From SVTX01 sp045585895 (GTDB lineage: Bacteria; Bacillota; Clostridia; Oscillospirales; CAG-272), in contig JAZMZI010000147.1 of NCBI GenBank assembly GCA_045585895.1, positions 1 through 14,987 of the forward strand: a DNA stretch of 14,987 nucleotides, given 5' to 3'. Below, piece after piece: positions 7,202-13,664 of this stretch. The stretch's first letter is position 1. Each line of letters opens with the position of its first letter. Made by a program: the position numbers and the translations under genes. The notes under the pieces were generated by a model that saw nothing but the letters and a program-made list of their open reading frames with translations, was not told the DNA's origin and did not search any database.

Positions 7202-10200
7202 ATGAATAATAAAAATATTAAAGGCGTTGCGCTGATACTCACGCTTGCCGTTGTTCTCGGCGCGGCGTTACCGTCTTGCACTCCCGTAACCGACGGAGCC
7301 GACGAAAGCTCAAGCGAGATTTCAAGCGAAAGCTCAAGCACGAGCGAAAGCTTAATCGCGAGTGAAAGCGAAAGTGAAAGCACGAGTGAAAGCGAAAGCG
7401 AAAGCACGAGTGAAAGCGTAAGCGAAAGTGAAAGCTCAAGCACGAGCGAAAGCGATAATTCACAAGCTGAAAGCACTGCGAACCCCACGGAAAGCGACAC
7501 GAACGCTCCCGAGAGCAGTGATACGAACACACCCGAGGGCAGTGACACGAACGCTCCCGAGAGCAGTGACACGAACGCTCCCGAAGTCGACACGTCGATC
7601 AAGGATTCGCTGTCAGCTTCCATAACCGAGGCAAATAAGACTGCGGGAAAAGTAAACGCTTATTTCGATTCCCCCGCAAGAGATAATCTCGTGGTGGAAA
7701 ACGATAACGTGATATTGGATCTCGGACTTAATAAAGAAAACGACGGCTACGTTACCGTAAGAAATAAATTGGGACGGATATTCCTTGACGACGCCTTCCG
7801 CCCCTATATCAAAACCGCCGATCTTAAGTATTATTACGGAACCGAATCGATAGGAGGATCGGATACCAACATATACAGGCTCGGATATTATATGTACGAC
7901 GTGCACGTTTTCGGCGGCGATTTCTTTGCCGACGGCGCGGGTACGGTCGATCAAAGGACGATCCCCTTTACCAAAATGACTAATATGAAGATGGTGGAGG
8001 AGATAAATAAGACGGCGGTATCCTTTACCTATAAAGTGACCGACGCCACCGACCCAAGGATCTACTTCGAGGATCTGAGCGCTTATAAATTGGACGCTTC
8101 TTCTATAGGCTTTATGAAGTTTACGATGAAGAGCGAGTATTGTTCGGGAGGGCAGATATTTATCATCACGGACACGATGGAGGATCAGGAGTCCTTTAAG
8201 TACGGCACGTCCTTCACCGTGACGAGCGACGGAGAGTATCACGAGTATATCATTAATCTCAGCGCAATACAGAATTTCAGCGGAAAGATCAAAAAGCTCC
8301 GTATAGACGTAGGAAGCGCGGTCGGCGAGACTATTGAAATAAACAATATTCAGTTCTTCGGTATCGAAGGCGATCTTCCCGCCGCAAGATACGACCGCAC
8401 CCTTTACGTATATAACGACAAGATCAATCAGGTGCTCCATCTTATATCTCCCCGTGAGTCCGAAAACGTTATAGAATACGGATTTGAGACCAAGATCCCC
8501 GTGGATATGGTCGAAAGTTTTATTGTTGAGGACAGCAGAGGCGTCTTCGACACCCCCGACCGTATCAATTGGCGTACGGTCACCTACGTGGGCTTTGATA
8601 TCAAGGACGTGGGCGTTTTCGGGATCATAACCGTAAACGACGAGCTTGCTTCAAGGATCAAGGTTACCTGCGACGGAGAATATTATACGATATACAATTA
8701 CGGAGTTCCCGCTACCAACGTTCTTGAGGCGGGAGAGGACATCTATATAGGTCAGAGACTCTATTTCGGAGATACTCACAGCTTTGAGGAGCTTCAGTTT
8801 GAAGCGTGGTGCGAGCACAATCCGCTGGGAGAGGAGAATTTCATCGTTACCTACGAGGGCTCTCCCATGGGTCGTTTCTCACGTTACGACGGACTTCGCG
8901 GCGCGTATAAGTTCGACGTAAGATACGGAAACTGGAACAATATCTTCTTCTACGCGCAGAATATGCACTACAACGTGAACGTCACCGTTAAGGGAGACGG
9001 CGTAAACCGCAAGATCTACGTTTATACCGCGGCGGTGGCTAACGGGCAGACCCTCGAATGTGCCGTTCTGATGGATAAAAACAACGTGCTTCTGCCTCTG
9101 CCCCTTGAGGTCTGCAAGAACTTCGCGGGCGACGGAGAAGAGAACGAATTTTTGAAGGATATCGGCTACAGTGAGGTCTATTTTCCGCTTATAGTGGGCG
9201 GCGGCGACGAATTTACTCTTACCATCGCGCATCTCTATCAGAACTGGGGTAAATTCCCCTTGAAGCAGATAGACAGCATCCAGTATTACACTCCCTTCTA
9301 TCATCTTTCCTGCGGAGTTACCGAGACCAACTGTCTGCGTCCTTATTACACCTGTAACGAGGTCAAGAATACGAGCAATATCTACTGTCTGCCCGATCAC
9401 CGCGCTATGTCAGCTCCCCTTTGGACCGAATCGAAGGGAAGCAGCGACCCTCAGCACACCAACGGCGGATTCCACAATATGCTTGAATATTTCGGCTCCG
9501 ACGGATACGTTACCACCGAGTTCGTATCTAACGTCATCACCTCCTACGGCCCCACCTATGCCGAGATCACTATGGATTATATCACCGACGACGGCAAGAT
9601 AAAGGTCAGCTATACTCATATCGAGATGCCCCAGACCGACGAGAACCGCGCGTTCTATATCTGCACCTACGAGTTCCTTGACGACTTGACCGTGACCGAC
9701 GCTAAAAAGAACTTTTCCTTCTATTCGGTAACGGGAAGATACGTTGATTACGGAAAGATCGGATATCTTGACGAAAACAACGAATCAAAGATAGTTGACA
9801 ACACTCTTGACGGCACTGCGGAATACCTCCTTGGCGACGAATGTCCCTATTTCGATTGCTTCAAGTGGGTGTCGGGCAGCGCAGAGACCGAAAACGACTA
9901 CGTTAACGTAGGCTGTCTCGTTTACAATTACGACGTCAAGATGGGCGGCGAGAGTTTTAACGAGGGACTTCTGCTTTACGTTGAGGACGGCTGGGCGCAT
10001 CTCACCCTTAATGCCGAAACTCTGAACTTCAAGAAGGGCGACAAGATCTCCCTCAATATGATCCTCGTTCCTTGGGGCTCGCAGATATCCGACTACGAGA
10101 GAGAAGACGCCGATTTTAATATCCGTGAGATCAGAAACAATACTCTCCTTGATCCCGTAACGGTCACTGCGGCAAACGGAAACGTTGTAAACGGCGCGTT

Positions 10201-10504
10201 TATGCCGAGAGTCGAATCTCTTGACGGCAAGAGCGCAGAGTTCACTATCTCGGGCGGCGAGAACAACGTAGCGGTCGAGATCCTCGGAATGTGTGCTATC
10301 GCCCGTCCGAAGGTTGAAGAGAAGATCGGTGACGAGTGGGTAGTGTACGATTATACCTCGTCCGAGATCCCCGACGGACGCGGCACCACTCACGATTACG
10401 ACGGCTATATGATCCGCTATCTTGATGAAGGCAGCTATGCTTACTCCTTCGTCGTTGATATGAACGGAGACGCAGAGAGAACCTTCAGAGTAACGGTTGA
10501 ATAA
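7202..10504 (+). CDS. Large surface lipoprotein of unknown function
   Basis: This 1100-residue protein has a signal peptide and lipobox ALPSC with Cys26. A low-complexity Ser/Glu stalk (about 33-95) is followed by TNAPESSD repeats (about 99-128). The remainder looks all-beta. A segment at about 258-385 resembles one module of the preceding lipoprotein: KFTMKSE, then SDGEYHEYIINL, KKLRIDV and INNIQFFG. The central part (about 655-770) is rich in aromatic and polar residues, including GGGDEF, YQNWGKFPL, CLPDHRAM and HTNGGFHNMLEYF. It could be a catalytic region, for example a supersandwich fold as in some polysaccharide-active enzymes, but I do not recognise the family. GGAAAGGG (7188-7195) supports the start. 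The 28-bp gap to the upstream gene indicates one operon. Surface binding or processing of a glycan is a guess from context. Confidence 0.8.
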   Translation: MNNKNIKGVALILTLAVVLGAALPSCTPVTDGADESSSEISSESSSTSESLIASESESESTSESESESTSESVSESESSSTSESDNSQAESTANPTESDTNAPESSDTNTPEGSDTNAPESSDTNAPEVDTSIKDSLSASITEANKTAGKVNAYFDSPARDNLVVENDNVILDLGLNKENDGYVTVRNKLGRIFLDDAFRPYIKTADLKYYYGTESIGGSDTNIYRLGYYMYDVHVFGGDFFADGAGTVDQRTIPFTKMTNMKMVEEINKTAVSFTYKVTDATDPRIYFEDLSAYKLDASSIGFMKFTMKSEYCSGGQIFIITDTMEDQESFKYGTSFTVTSDGEYHEYIINLSAIQNFSGKIKKLRIDVGSAVGETIEINNIQFFGIEGDLPAARYDRTLYVYNDKINQVLHLISPRESENVIEYGFETKIPVDMVESFIVEDSRGVFDTPDRINWRTVTYVGFDIKDVGVFGIITVNDELASRIKVTCDGEYYTIYNYGVPATNVLEAGEDIYIGQRLYFGDTHSFEELQFEAWCEHNPLGEENFIVTYEGSPMGRFSRYDGLRGAYKFDVRYGNWNNIFFYAQNMHYNVNVTVKGDGVNRKIYVYTAAVANGQTLECAVLMDKNNVLLPLPLEVCKNFAGDGEENEFLKDIGYSEVYFPLIVGGGDEFTLTIAHLYQNWGKFPLKQIDSIQYYTPFYHLSCGVTETNCLRPYYTCNEVKNTSNIYCLPDHRAMSAPLWTESKGSSDPQHTNGGFHNMLEYFGSDGYVTTEFVSNVITSYGPTYAEITMDYITDDGKIKVSYTHIEMPQTDENRAFYICTYEFLDDLTVTDAKKNFSFYSVTGRYVDYGKIGYLDENNESKIVDNTLDGTAEYLLGDECPYFDCFKWVSGSAETENDYVNVGCLVYNYDVKMGGESFNEGLLLYVEDGWAHLTLNAETLNFKKGDKISLNMILVPWGSQISDYEREDADFNIREIRNNTLLDPVTVTAANGNVVNGAFMPRVESLDGKSAEFTISGGENNVAVEILGMCAIARPKVEEKIGDEWVVYDYTSSEIPDGRGTTHDYDGYMIRYLDEGSYAYSFVVDMNGDAERTFRVTVE
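7364..7591 (+). repeat. Ser-rich and TNAPESSD-coding 24-bp repeats in the second lipoprotein stalk
   Basis: Two 24-bp units encoding ESESESTS lie at 7364-7387 and 7388-7411, followed by decayed copies. A separate array of 24-bp units encoding DTNAPESS occupies 7496-7519, 7520-7543, 7544-7567 and a partial fourth unit to 7591. The unit length matches the array in the first lipoprotein, but the sequences differ. Both arrays keep the reading frame. Confidence 0.85.
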
Positions 10505-10517
10505 TTTCACGAAAACT

Positions 10518-10568
10518 AAAAAAAGCGCTTGGCTTGACAGTCGGTTAAGGATGTCACGCTAAGCGCTT
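10518..10568. terminator. Bidirectional terminator between convergent genes
   Basis: AAGCGCTTGGCTTGACA (10523-10539) pairs with TGTCACGCTAAGCGCTT (10552-10568), 15 of 17 positions matching. A run of seven A at 10518-10524 gives a U-tract on the minus strand, so termination should be strongest for the traX-like gene. Plus-strand transcripts meet GCTTTATTT after the stem. It serves both the lipoprotein operon and the convergent gene. Confidence 0.85.
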
Positions 10569-10571
10569 GCT

Positions 10572-11327
10572 TTATTTGAAAATATGTATCAAAAGGGCGA
10601 TCCCGAAAAGAATTACGAGATGAAGGGGATAAAAGATATAGAAAAAATACTTCATTTTAAACTTGCCGCGCTTTTCGGAGTAGAGAAGCAGGATTGGAAT
10701 GGCGAAAAGCGAGAAGAACTGCGCTCCGCCGTAATCAAAGGATAGAGCGAAGGTTCCGAGGGCGGTAGCACCTACGCGGATAAGCTTGGTGTCGACCTTT
10801 GAAAAGACGTCAGGTGCGTCGGCAGTCTTGGGTTTGGTAAAAATGGCGGGGAAAAGAGGAAGAAGCGCGCCCGAAAGCCCGTAATCGAGGTCAACGAGAT
10901 TGTCAAGCAGTACCGCAAGGGCGACGGAGCCGATAAAAAGCGCGGCGGTAAGGATTATTTTCCCCTGCGTTGCATCCTTTGTGAAAATGGCTTCCTTGAA
11001 TGCATCAAGAGCGTATATCATCAGAAGCGAGAGGGTAAAGGTCACCATAACGCTCATTTCGTCGCTGGGATCGAAGATGAAATAGGCTAACTGTATCACA
11101 GCCGCAAAGGAGACAAAGACTATCAGGTGCCGCTTTTTGCTTCGCGTGTGTTTTGCGCCTTCGGCAATAAGAAAAGCGAAGATAGGGAAGGCAAGCCGAC
11201 CGATAATTCGAAGAAAAAGGAGGTCGGTGAATATGAGCACACCCGCGTGGTCGCAGACCATGGCAGCGGCGGCAATTATTTTCAACGCGTTGTTGCTTAA
11301 AAATCCGAATCTGCGTTTTTTTTGCAT
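10572..11327 (-). CDS. TraX-family integral membrane protein
   Basis: This is a 251-residue multi-pass membrane protein. Features typical of the TraX family are present: an N-terminal LKIIAAAAMVCDHAG segment with Asp26-His27, GRLAFPIFAFLIAEG at 43-57 followed by His60, and a C-terminal FYPLHL motif around 232-237. TraX of the F plasmid is linked to N-acetylation of pilin. Chromosomal homologues are common in Firmicutes and have no settled role; they may acylate a surface component. No conjugation genes are present here. The start is well supported by GGAGGT (complement of 11333-11338) six bases upstream. The gene starts with an A-rich run encoding MQKKRR. It ends just inside the bidirectional terminator and has its own minus-strand promoter at 11566-11594. 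Confidence 0.85.
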   Translation of the reverse strand: MQKKRRFGFLSNNALKIIAAAAMVCDHAGVLIFTDLLFLRIIGRLAFPIFAFLIAEGAKHTRSKKRHLIVFVSFAAVIQLAYFIFDPSDEMSVMVTFTLSLLMIYALDAFKEAIFTKDATQGKIILTAALFIGSVALAVLLDNLVDLDYGLSGALLPLFPAIFTKPKTADAPDVFSKVDTKLIRVGATALGTFALSFDYGGAQFFSLFAIPILLLYSEKRGKFKMKYFFYIFYPLHLVILFGIALLIHIFK

Positions 11328-11388
11328 TCTGTACCTCCTTCGTGTTAAATAAATTGGGGTTTATAGGCGCGTTTAAGATAAACATTGT

Positions 11389-11513
11389 CGTAGGGGCGGT
11401 CATTGGCCGCCCGTTCGTTGGTTTAAGTCGTTTATATTGCGGGACGGCGCCTCGACGCCCCGTGAACGAACGATTTAAATCGATTGAACGGGCGGCCGAT
11501 GACCGCCCCTACG
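11389..11513. repeat. MITE-like fold-back repeat in the traX leader
   Basis: The outer arms, 11389-11416 and 11486-11513, are 28-bp reverse complements with one mismatch and begin CGTAGGGGCGGTCATT. Inside, GTTTAAGTCGTT pairs imperfectly with AACGATTTAAAT. The tip CGGGACGGCG pairs with CGACGCCCCG with two mismatches, so nearly all 125 bp can form one long hairpin. The GC content is far above the flanking sequence. I see no target-site duplication. It lies between the traX promoter and the traX start codon, so it is transcribed as part of that leader. The 66-residue frame across it is an artefact. Confidence 0.8.
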
Positions 11514-11540
11514 ATTTGGGGGGTCGTTCAACTAACAGGT

Positions 11541-11561
11541 AAATCAAAATTTGAAACCAAA
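11541..11561. repeat. Repeat tail, copy 2 (first copy at 210-230)
   Basis: AAATCAAAATTTGAAA is identical to 210-225, and 20 of 21 positions match over the full span. Here it lies 27 nt to the right of the fold-back repeat, over the predicted transcription start of the traX-like gene. Confidence 0.5.
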
Positions 11562-11565
11562 TAAT

Positions 11566-11594
11566 ATTTTACCACACCCATTCCGAGTTGTCAA
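11566..11594 (-). promoter_or_regulatory. Sigma-A promoter of the traX-like gene
   Basis: On the minus strand TTGACA (complement of 11589-11594), a 17-bp spacer and TAAAAT (complement of 11566-11571) form a strong promoter. The start would be near 11559, giving a leader of about 230 nt that contains the fold-back repeat. Confidence 0.7.
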
Positions 11595-11634
11595 TTCATA
11601 TTATTAAGTAAAAGTTAACATTTTAAAAAAACTA

Positions 11635-11662
11635 TTGATTTTTTCAAATTTTTCTGTATAAT
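11635..11662 (+). promoter_or_regulatory. Sigma-A promoter of the acyltransferase gene
   Basis: TTGATT (11635-11640), a 16-bp spacer and TATAAT (11657-11662) lie divergent from the traX promoter. The short leader contains a possible AAAAAGC/GCTTTTT pairing (11665-11671 with 11688-11694), too weak to call a regulator. Confidence 0.6.
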
Positions 11663-11722
11663 AGAAAAAGCGTGTGCCGCCAAGACGGCTTTTTACGCAA
11701 ATTTTTATGAAAAGAGAGCTTT

Positions 11723-12985
11723 ATGGACGTAAATTACAGAAACCCCAAAAAGTACAAAACTGCGAAATACCCCATAAGACAGCCCATATACCTGACGTGG
11801 CTTATTCAGTTCCTTTCCCAGATCATGCTTTTCGGTAAGGAATATAAAGTCGAAAAGATCGGTATGGACGGTCTGAAGCCCCCTTATATCCTGCTTTCAA
11901 ACCATATGGCGTTCGTTGATTTCGAGCTTGTCAGCGACGCTACCTACCCCGCAAGAGTCAATAACGTGGTCAATATCGACGGCTACTATATGCGCCCTTG
12001 GCTTATGGAGTGGATCGGCGCTATCTGTACGAGAAAATTCACAACCGATTTCCATCTGGTAAAATCTATCCGCCACGTTATAAAGAAGGGCGATATACTT
12101 TGTATGTACCCCGAAGCGAGATATTCCCCCGCAGGCACTACCTCTTATCTCCCCGATTCTCTCGGCTCGCTCGTTAAAATGAACAAGGTGCCCGTGGTGG
12201 TGGCAATACACAGAGGAAATTTCTTGCACGCCCCCTTCTGGAATTTCAGACAGAAGAGAAAGGTGCCCCTTCATACCACCCTTACGCTTACTCTTACCGC
12301 CGAGGACGTGGCAAAAATGACACCCGAAGAGATCAACGCGGTTCTTAAAAAGGCTTTTGAGTACGACGATTATAAATATCAGAAGGATAACGGCATACTT
12401 ATCACCGAAAAGTACCGCGCGGAGGGACTGCATAAGATACTTTATAAGTGCCCCAACTGTAAAGCCGAATCGAGAATGCAGTCCAAGGAAAGCGAGCTTT
12501 TCTGCCCCGACTGCGGCAAGCGCTGGACGCTCCTTGAAACGGGATACCTTAAAGCAAACGAGGGCGAGACCGAGTTTGATCACGTCCCCGATTGGTTTGA
12601 GTGGGAAAGGGCAGAGGTGCGCCGCGAGGTCGAGAGCGGTGAGTATTCCTTCTCCGACGAGGTCGACGTTCACTCAATGCCGCGCTGCTACCGATTTATG
12701 CCCCTCGGTAAAGCCAAGCTGACCCACGATAAAGAAAACGGATTCGTGCTTGAAGGACATTACAGAGGCAAGGACTACAGGATTCAGAGAACTCCTCTCC
12801 AATCCAACAGCCTCCACGTTGAGTATGAATTCCCACACATAAAGCCCTTTGATTGCGTCGATATATCCACCGAGAACGACTCCTTCTATTGCTTCCCCGC
12901 AAAGGAAAACGTGGTTACAAAGCTTGCTTTTGCCACCGAGGAGATCTATCGCATAAAGAGCGAGAATATCAGGGTAAGAAATTGA
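11723..12985 (+). CDS. PlsC-type acyltransferase fused to a zinc ribbon and C-terminal domain
   Basis: This 420-residue protein belongs to the 1-acyl-glycerol-3-phosphate acyltransferase superfamily, which transfers an acyl chain to lysophospholipid-type acceptors at the membrane. The catalytic NHxxxxD motif is present as NHMAFVD (60-66, His61 and Asp66). The second motif, normally FPEGTRS, reads YPEARYSPAG (129-138). The acyltransferase part ends near 210. It is followed by a four-cysteine zinc ribbon, CPNC (243-246) and CPDC (261-264), and a beta-rich C-terminal region (about 320-420). Stand-alone PlsC proteins are about 200-260 residues, so the second half is extra. It may regulate activity or bind a partner. 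The ribosome binding site is modest (AAGAGAG, 11712-11718). The gene stands alone between its own promoter and terminator. Acyl transfer is likely, but the substrate is unknown. Confidence 0.8.
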   Translation: MDVNYRNPKKYKTAKYPIRQPIYLTWLIQFLSQIMLFGKEYKVEKIGMDGLKPPYILLSNHMAFVDFELVSDATYPARVNNVVNIDGYYMRPWLMEWIGAICTRKFTTDFHLVKSIRHVIKKGDILCMYPEARYSPAGTTSYLPDSLGSLVKMNKVPVVVAIHRGNFLHAPFWNFRQKRKVPLHTTLTLTLTAEDVAKMTPEEINAVLKKAFEYDDYKYQKDNGILITEKYRAEGLHKILYKCPNCKAESRMQSKESELFCPDCGKRWTLLETGYLKANEGETEFDHVPDWFEWERAEVRREVESGEYSFSDEVDVHSMPRCYRFMPLGKAKLTHDKENGFVLEGHYRGKDYRIQRTPLQSNSLHVEYEFPHIKPFDCVDISTENDSFYCFPAKENVVTKLAFATEEIYRIKSENIRVRN

Positions 12986-13019
12986 AATAACAAATTAATA
13001 CAATAGTTACACAGACAGG

Positions 13020-13057
13020 AAAAGGACAGAGCCGTTTTTGCGTTCTCTGTCTTTTTT
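13020..13057. terminator. Terminator between convergent genes
   Basis: GACAGAG (13025-13031) pairs with CTCTGTC (13045-13051), followed by TTTTTT (13052-13057) on the plus strand. The reverse reading has a shorter T-run, so weaker termination of the small minus-strand gene is possible. Confidence 0.8.
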
Positions 13058-13059
13058 AT

Positions 13060-13254
13060 TTAAATGTCGTCTTTGCTCACGGCAAGGTTTTCTGATTTGG
13101 GGGCAAATTCGGGGAAGCATAGTAAATAATAGTTGCATTCGTCGCAACAACACTCTCGGTTTTGTTCACCGTTGCCAAGACATACGGTAGGTTCTCGCGG
13201 TATAAGTTCAATGCCTGTAATGTCCGTTACTCTTTTTTCAATAATGTTGCTCAT
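13060..13254 (-). CDS. Small Cys-rich protein of unknown function (64 aa)
   Basis: I take the start at 13254 because AGGAGA lies eight bases upstream on the minus strand. The longer open frame running to 13413 has no ribosome binding site and reads through an RNA-like region. The protein has a hydrophilic N-terminal part (MSNIIEKRVTDITG) and then a cysteine cluster: Cys25, Cys35-36-37, Cys40 and Cys46, in the segment ECCCDECNYYLLCFPE (34-49). The six cysteines could bind zinc or an iron-sulfur centre, or form a small metal-stabilised fold. There is no signal peptide or membrane segment, so it should be cytosolic. From memory, similar ECCCDEC proteins occur as hypothetical proteins in gut Clostridia. 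The gene lies directly behind a structured leader and an intrinsic terminator, so its expression probably depends on readthrough. Confidence 0.65.
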   Translation of the reverse strand: MSNIIEKRVTDITGIELIPREPTVCLGNGEQNRECCCDECNYYLLCFPEFAPKSENLAVSKDDI

Positions 13255-13277
13255 ATAAATTTCTCCTATCCGCATAC

Positions 13278-13307
13278 AAAAAAGGTGCGCAACCGAAGCC
13301 ACGCACC
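13278..13307 (-). terminator. Intrinsic terminator (attenuator) just upstream of the Cys-rich gene
   Basis: On the minus strand GGTGCGTGGC (13307-13298) pairs with GTTGCGCACC (13293-13284), a 10-bp stem with three G-U wobbles. The loop is UUCG closed by C-G, and six U follow (13283-13278). It lies between the promoter at 13493-13521 and the start codon at 13254, about 24 nt before that codon. That is the position of a transcription attenuator, or of the 3' end of a small RNA. Confidence 0.85.
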
Positions 13308-13486
13308 GAAAAACGCAAACTCCAATTGTCGCCAAACAAAACCAACTACACGGATAAACACCAATGCAAGTCAGAGGAGAGAGCGTTTTTGCCTGATTCA
13401 ATCTGACTCGCAAAAAATGGGAAAGAGAATAAGACCCCCTATAAAAAGAGGGCGTTTATCCTGATAGATATTTGGTTTTGTTTGGC
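13278..13486 (-). ncRNA. Candidate structured RNA (leader or small RNA), about 209 nt
   Basis: The predicted transcript starts at about 13486. Its first 15 bases, GCCAAACAAAACCAA (13486-13472), pair perfectly with TTGGTTTTGTTTGGC (13345-13331). Inside is an internal loop of 10 and 6 nt, then an 8-bp stem GGATAAAC (13461-13454) with GTTTATCC (13359-13352). Two hairpins follow: CCCTC/GGGGG near 13452-13436, and a 10-bp stem GCGAGTCAGA (13411-13402) with TCTGACTTGC (13375-13366). The loop of the last hairpin contains AAAAACGC (13390-13383), which can pair with GCGTTTTT (13316-13309) just before the terminator. I recognise no known riboswitch or T-box core. A 6S-like RNA is one alternative because of the long closing stem, but I cannot confirm it. 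Confidence 0.6.
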
Positions 13487-13492
13487 AAAGTT

Positions 13493-13521
13493 ATTATAAC
13501 ATAATTTTTGCGGCTTGTAAA
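13493..13521 (-). promoter_or_regulatory. Sigma-A promoter of the structured RNA and Cys-rich gene
   Basis: On the minus strand TTTACA (complement of 13516-13521), 17 bp, and TATAAT (complement of 13493-13498). The predicted start, about seven bases downstream, coincides with the first base of the 15-bp closing stem of the RNA. Confidence 0.75.
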
Positions 13522-13600
13522 TATATTTAGTGAATTTTTATAAATTTGCTGTCAAAAAAGAAATGACGTTTTTTTATACGCCGTAATTCAGTATAAACAC

Positions 13601-13636
13601 AAAAATACGGCATAGCTCTTTTGAGATATACCGTAT
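13601..13636 (-). terminator. Terminator of the alpha/beta hydrolase gene
   Basis: On the minus strand ATACGG pairs with CCGTAT (13636-13631 with 13610-13605). The stem continues with a TATA/TATG pairing and CTC/GAG, and is capped by AAAA. A U-run follows at 13604-13601. It isolates the hydrolase gene from the structured RNA unit. Confidence 0.8.
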
Positions 13637-13664
13637 TATTGTAAAATTGTCCTTTAGAGAACAG

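Noticed and set aside
11342..11542. 66-residue plus-strand frame
   Set aside because: It is the translation of the fold-back repeat with no ribosome binding site.
13255..13413. N-terminal extension of the Cys-rich protein to 13413
   Set aside because: The extension translates the structured RNA and the terminator and has no ribosome binding site, while an AGGAGA site precedes the ATG at 13254.
13162..13464. 100-residue plus-strand frame opposite the RNA and Cys-rich gene
   Set aside because: There is no ribosome binding site or recognisable domain. The minus-strand promoter, terminator and RBS explain the region.
13310..13486. T-box or classical riboswitch identity for the structured RNA
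   Set aside because: I find no T-box AGGGUGGNACCGCG motif and no TPP, FMN or similar core that I can recognise, so I left the class open.
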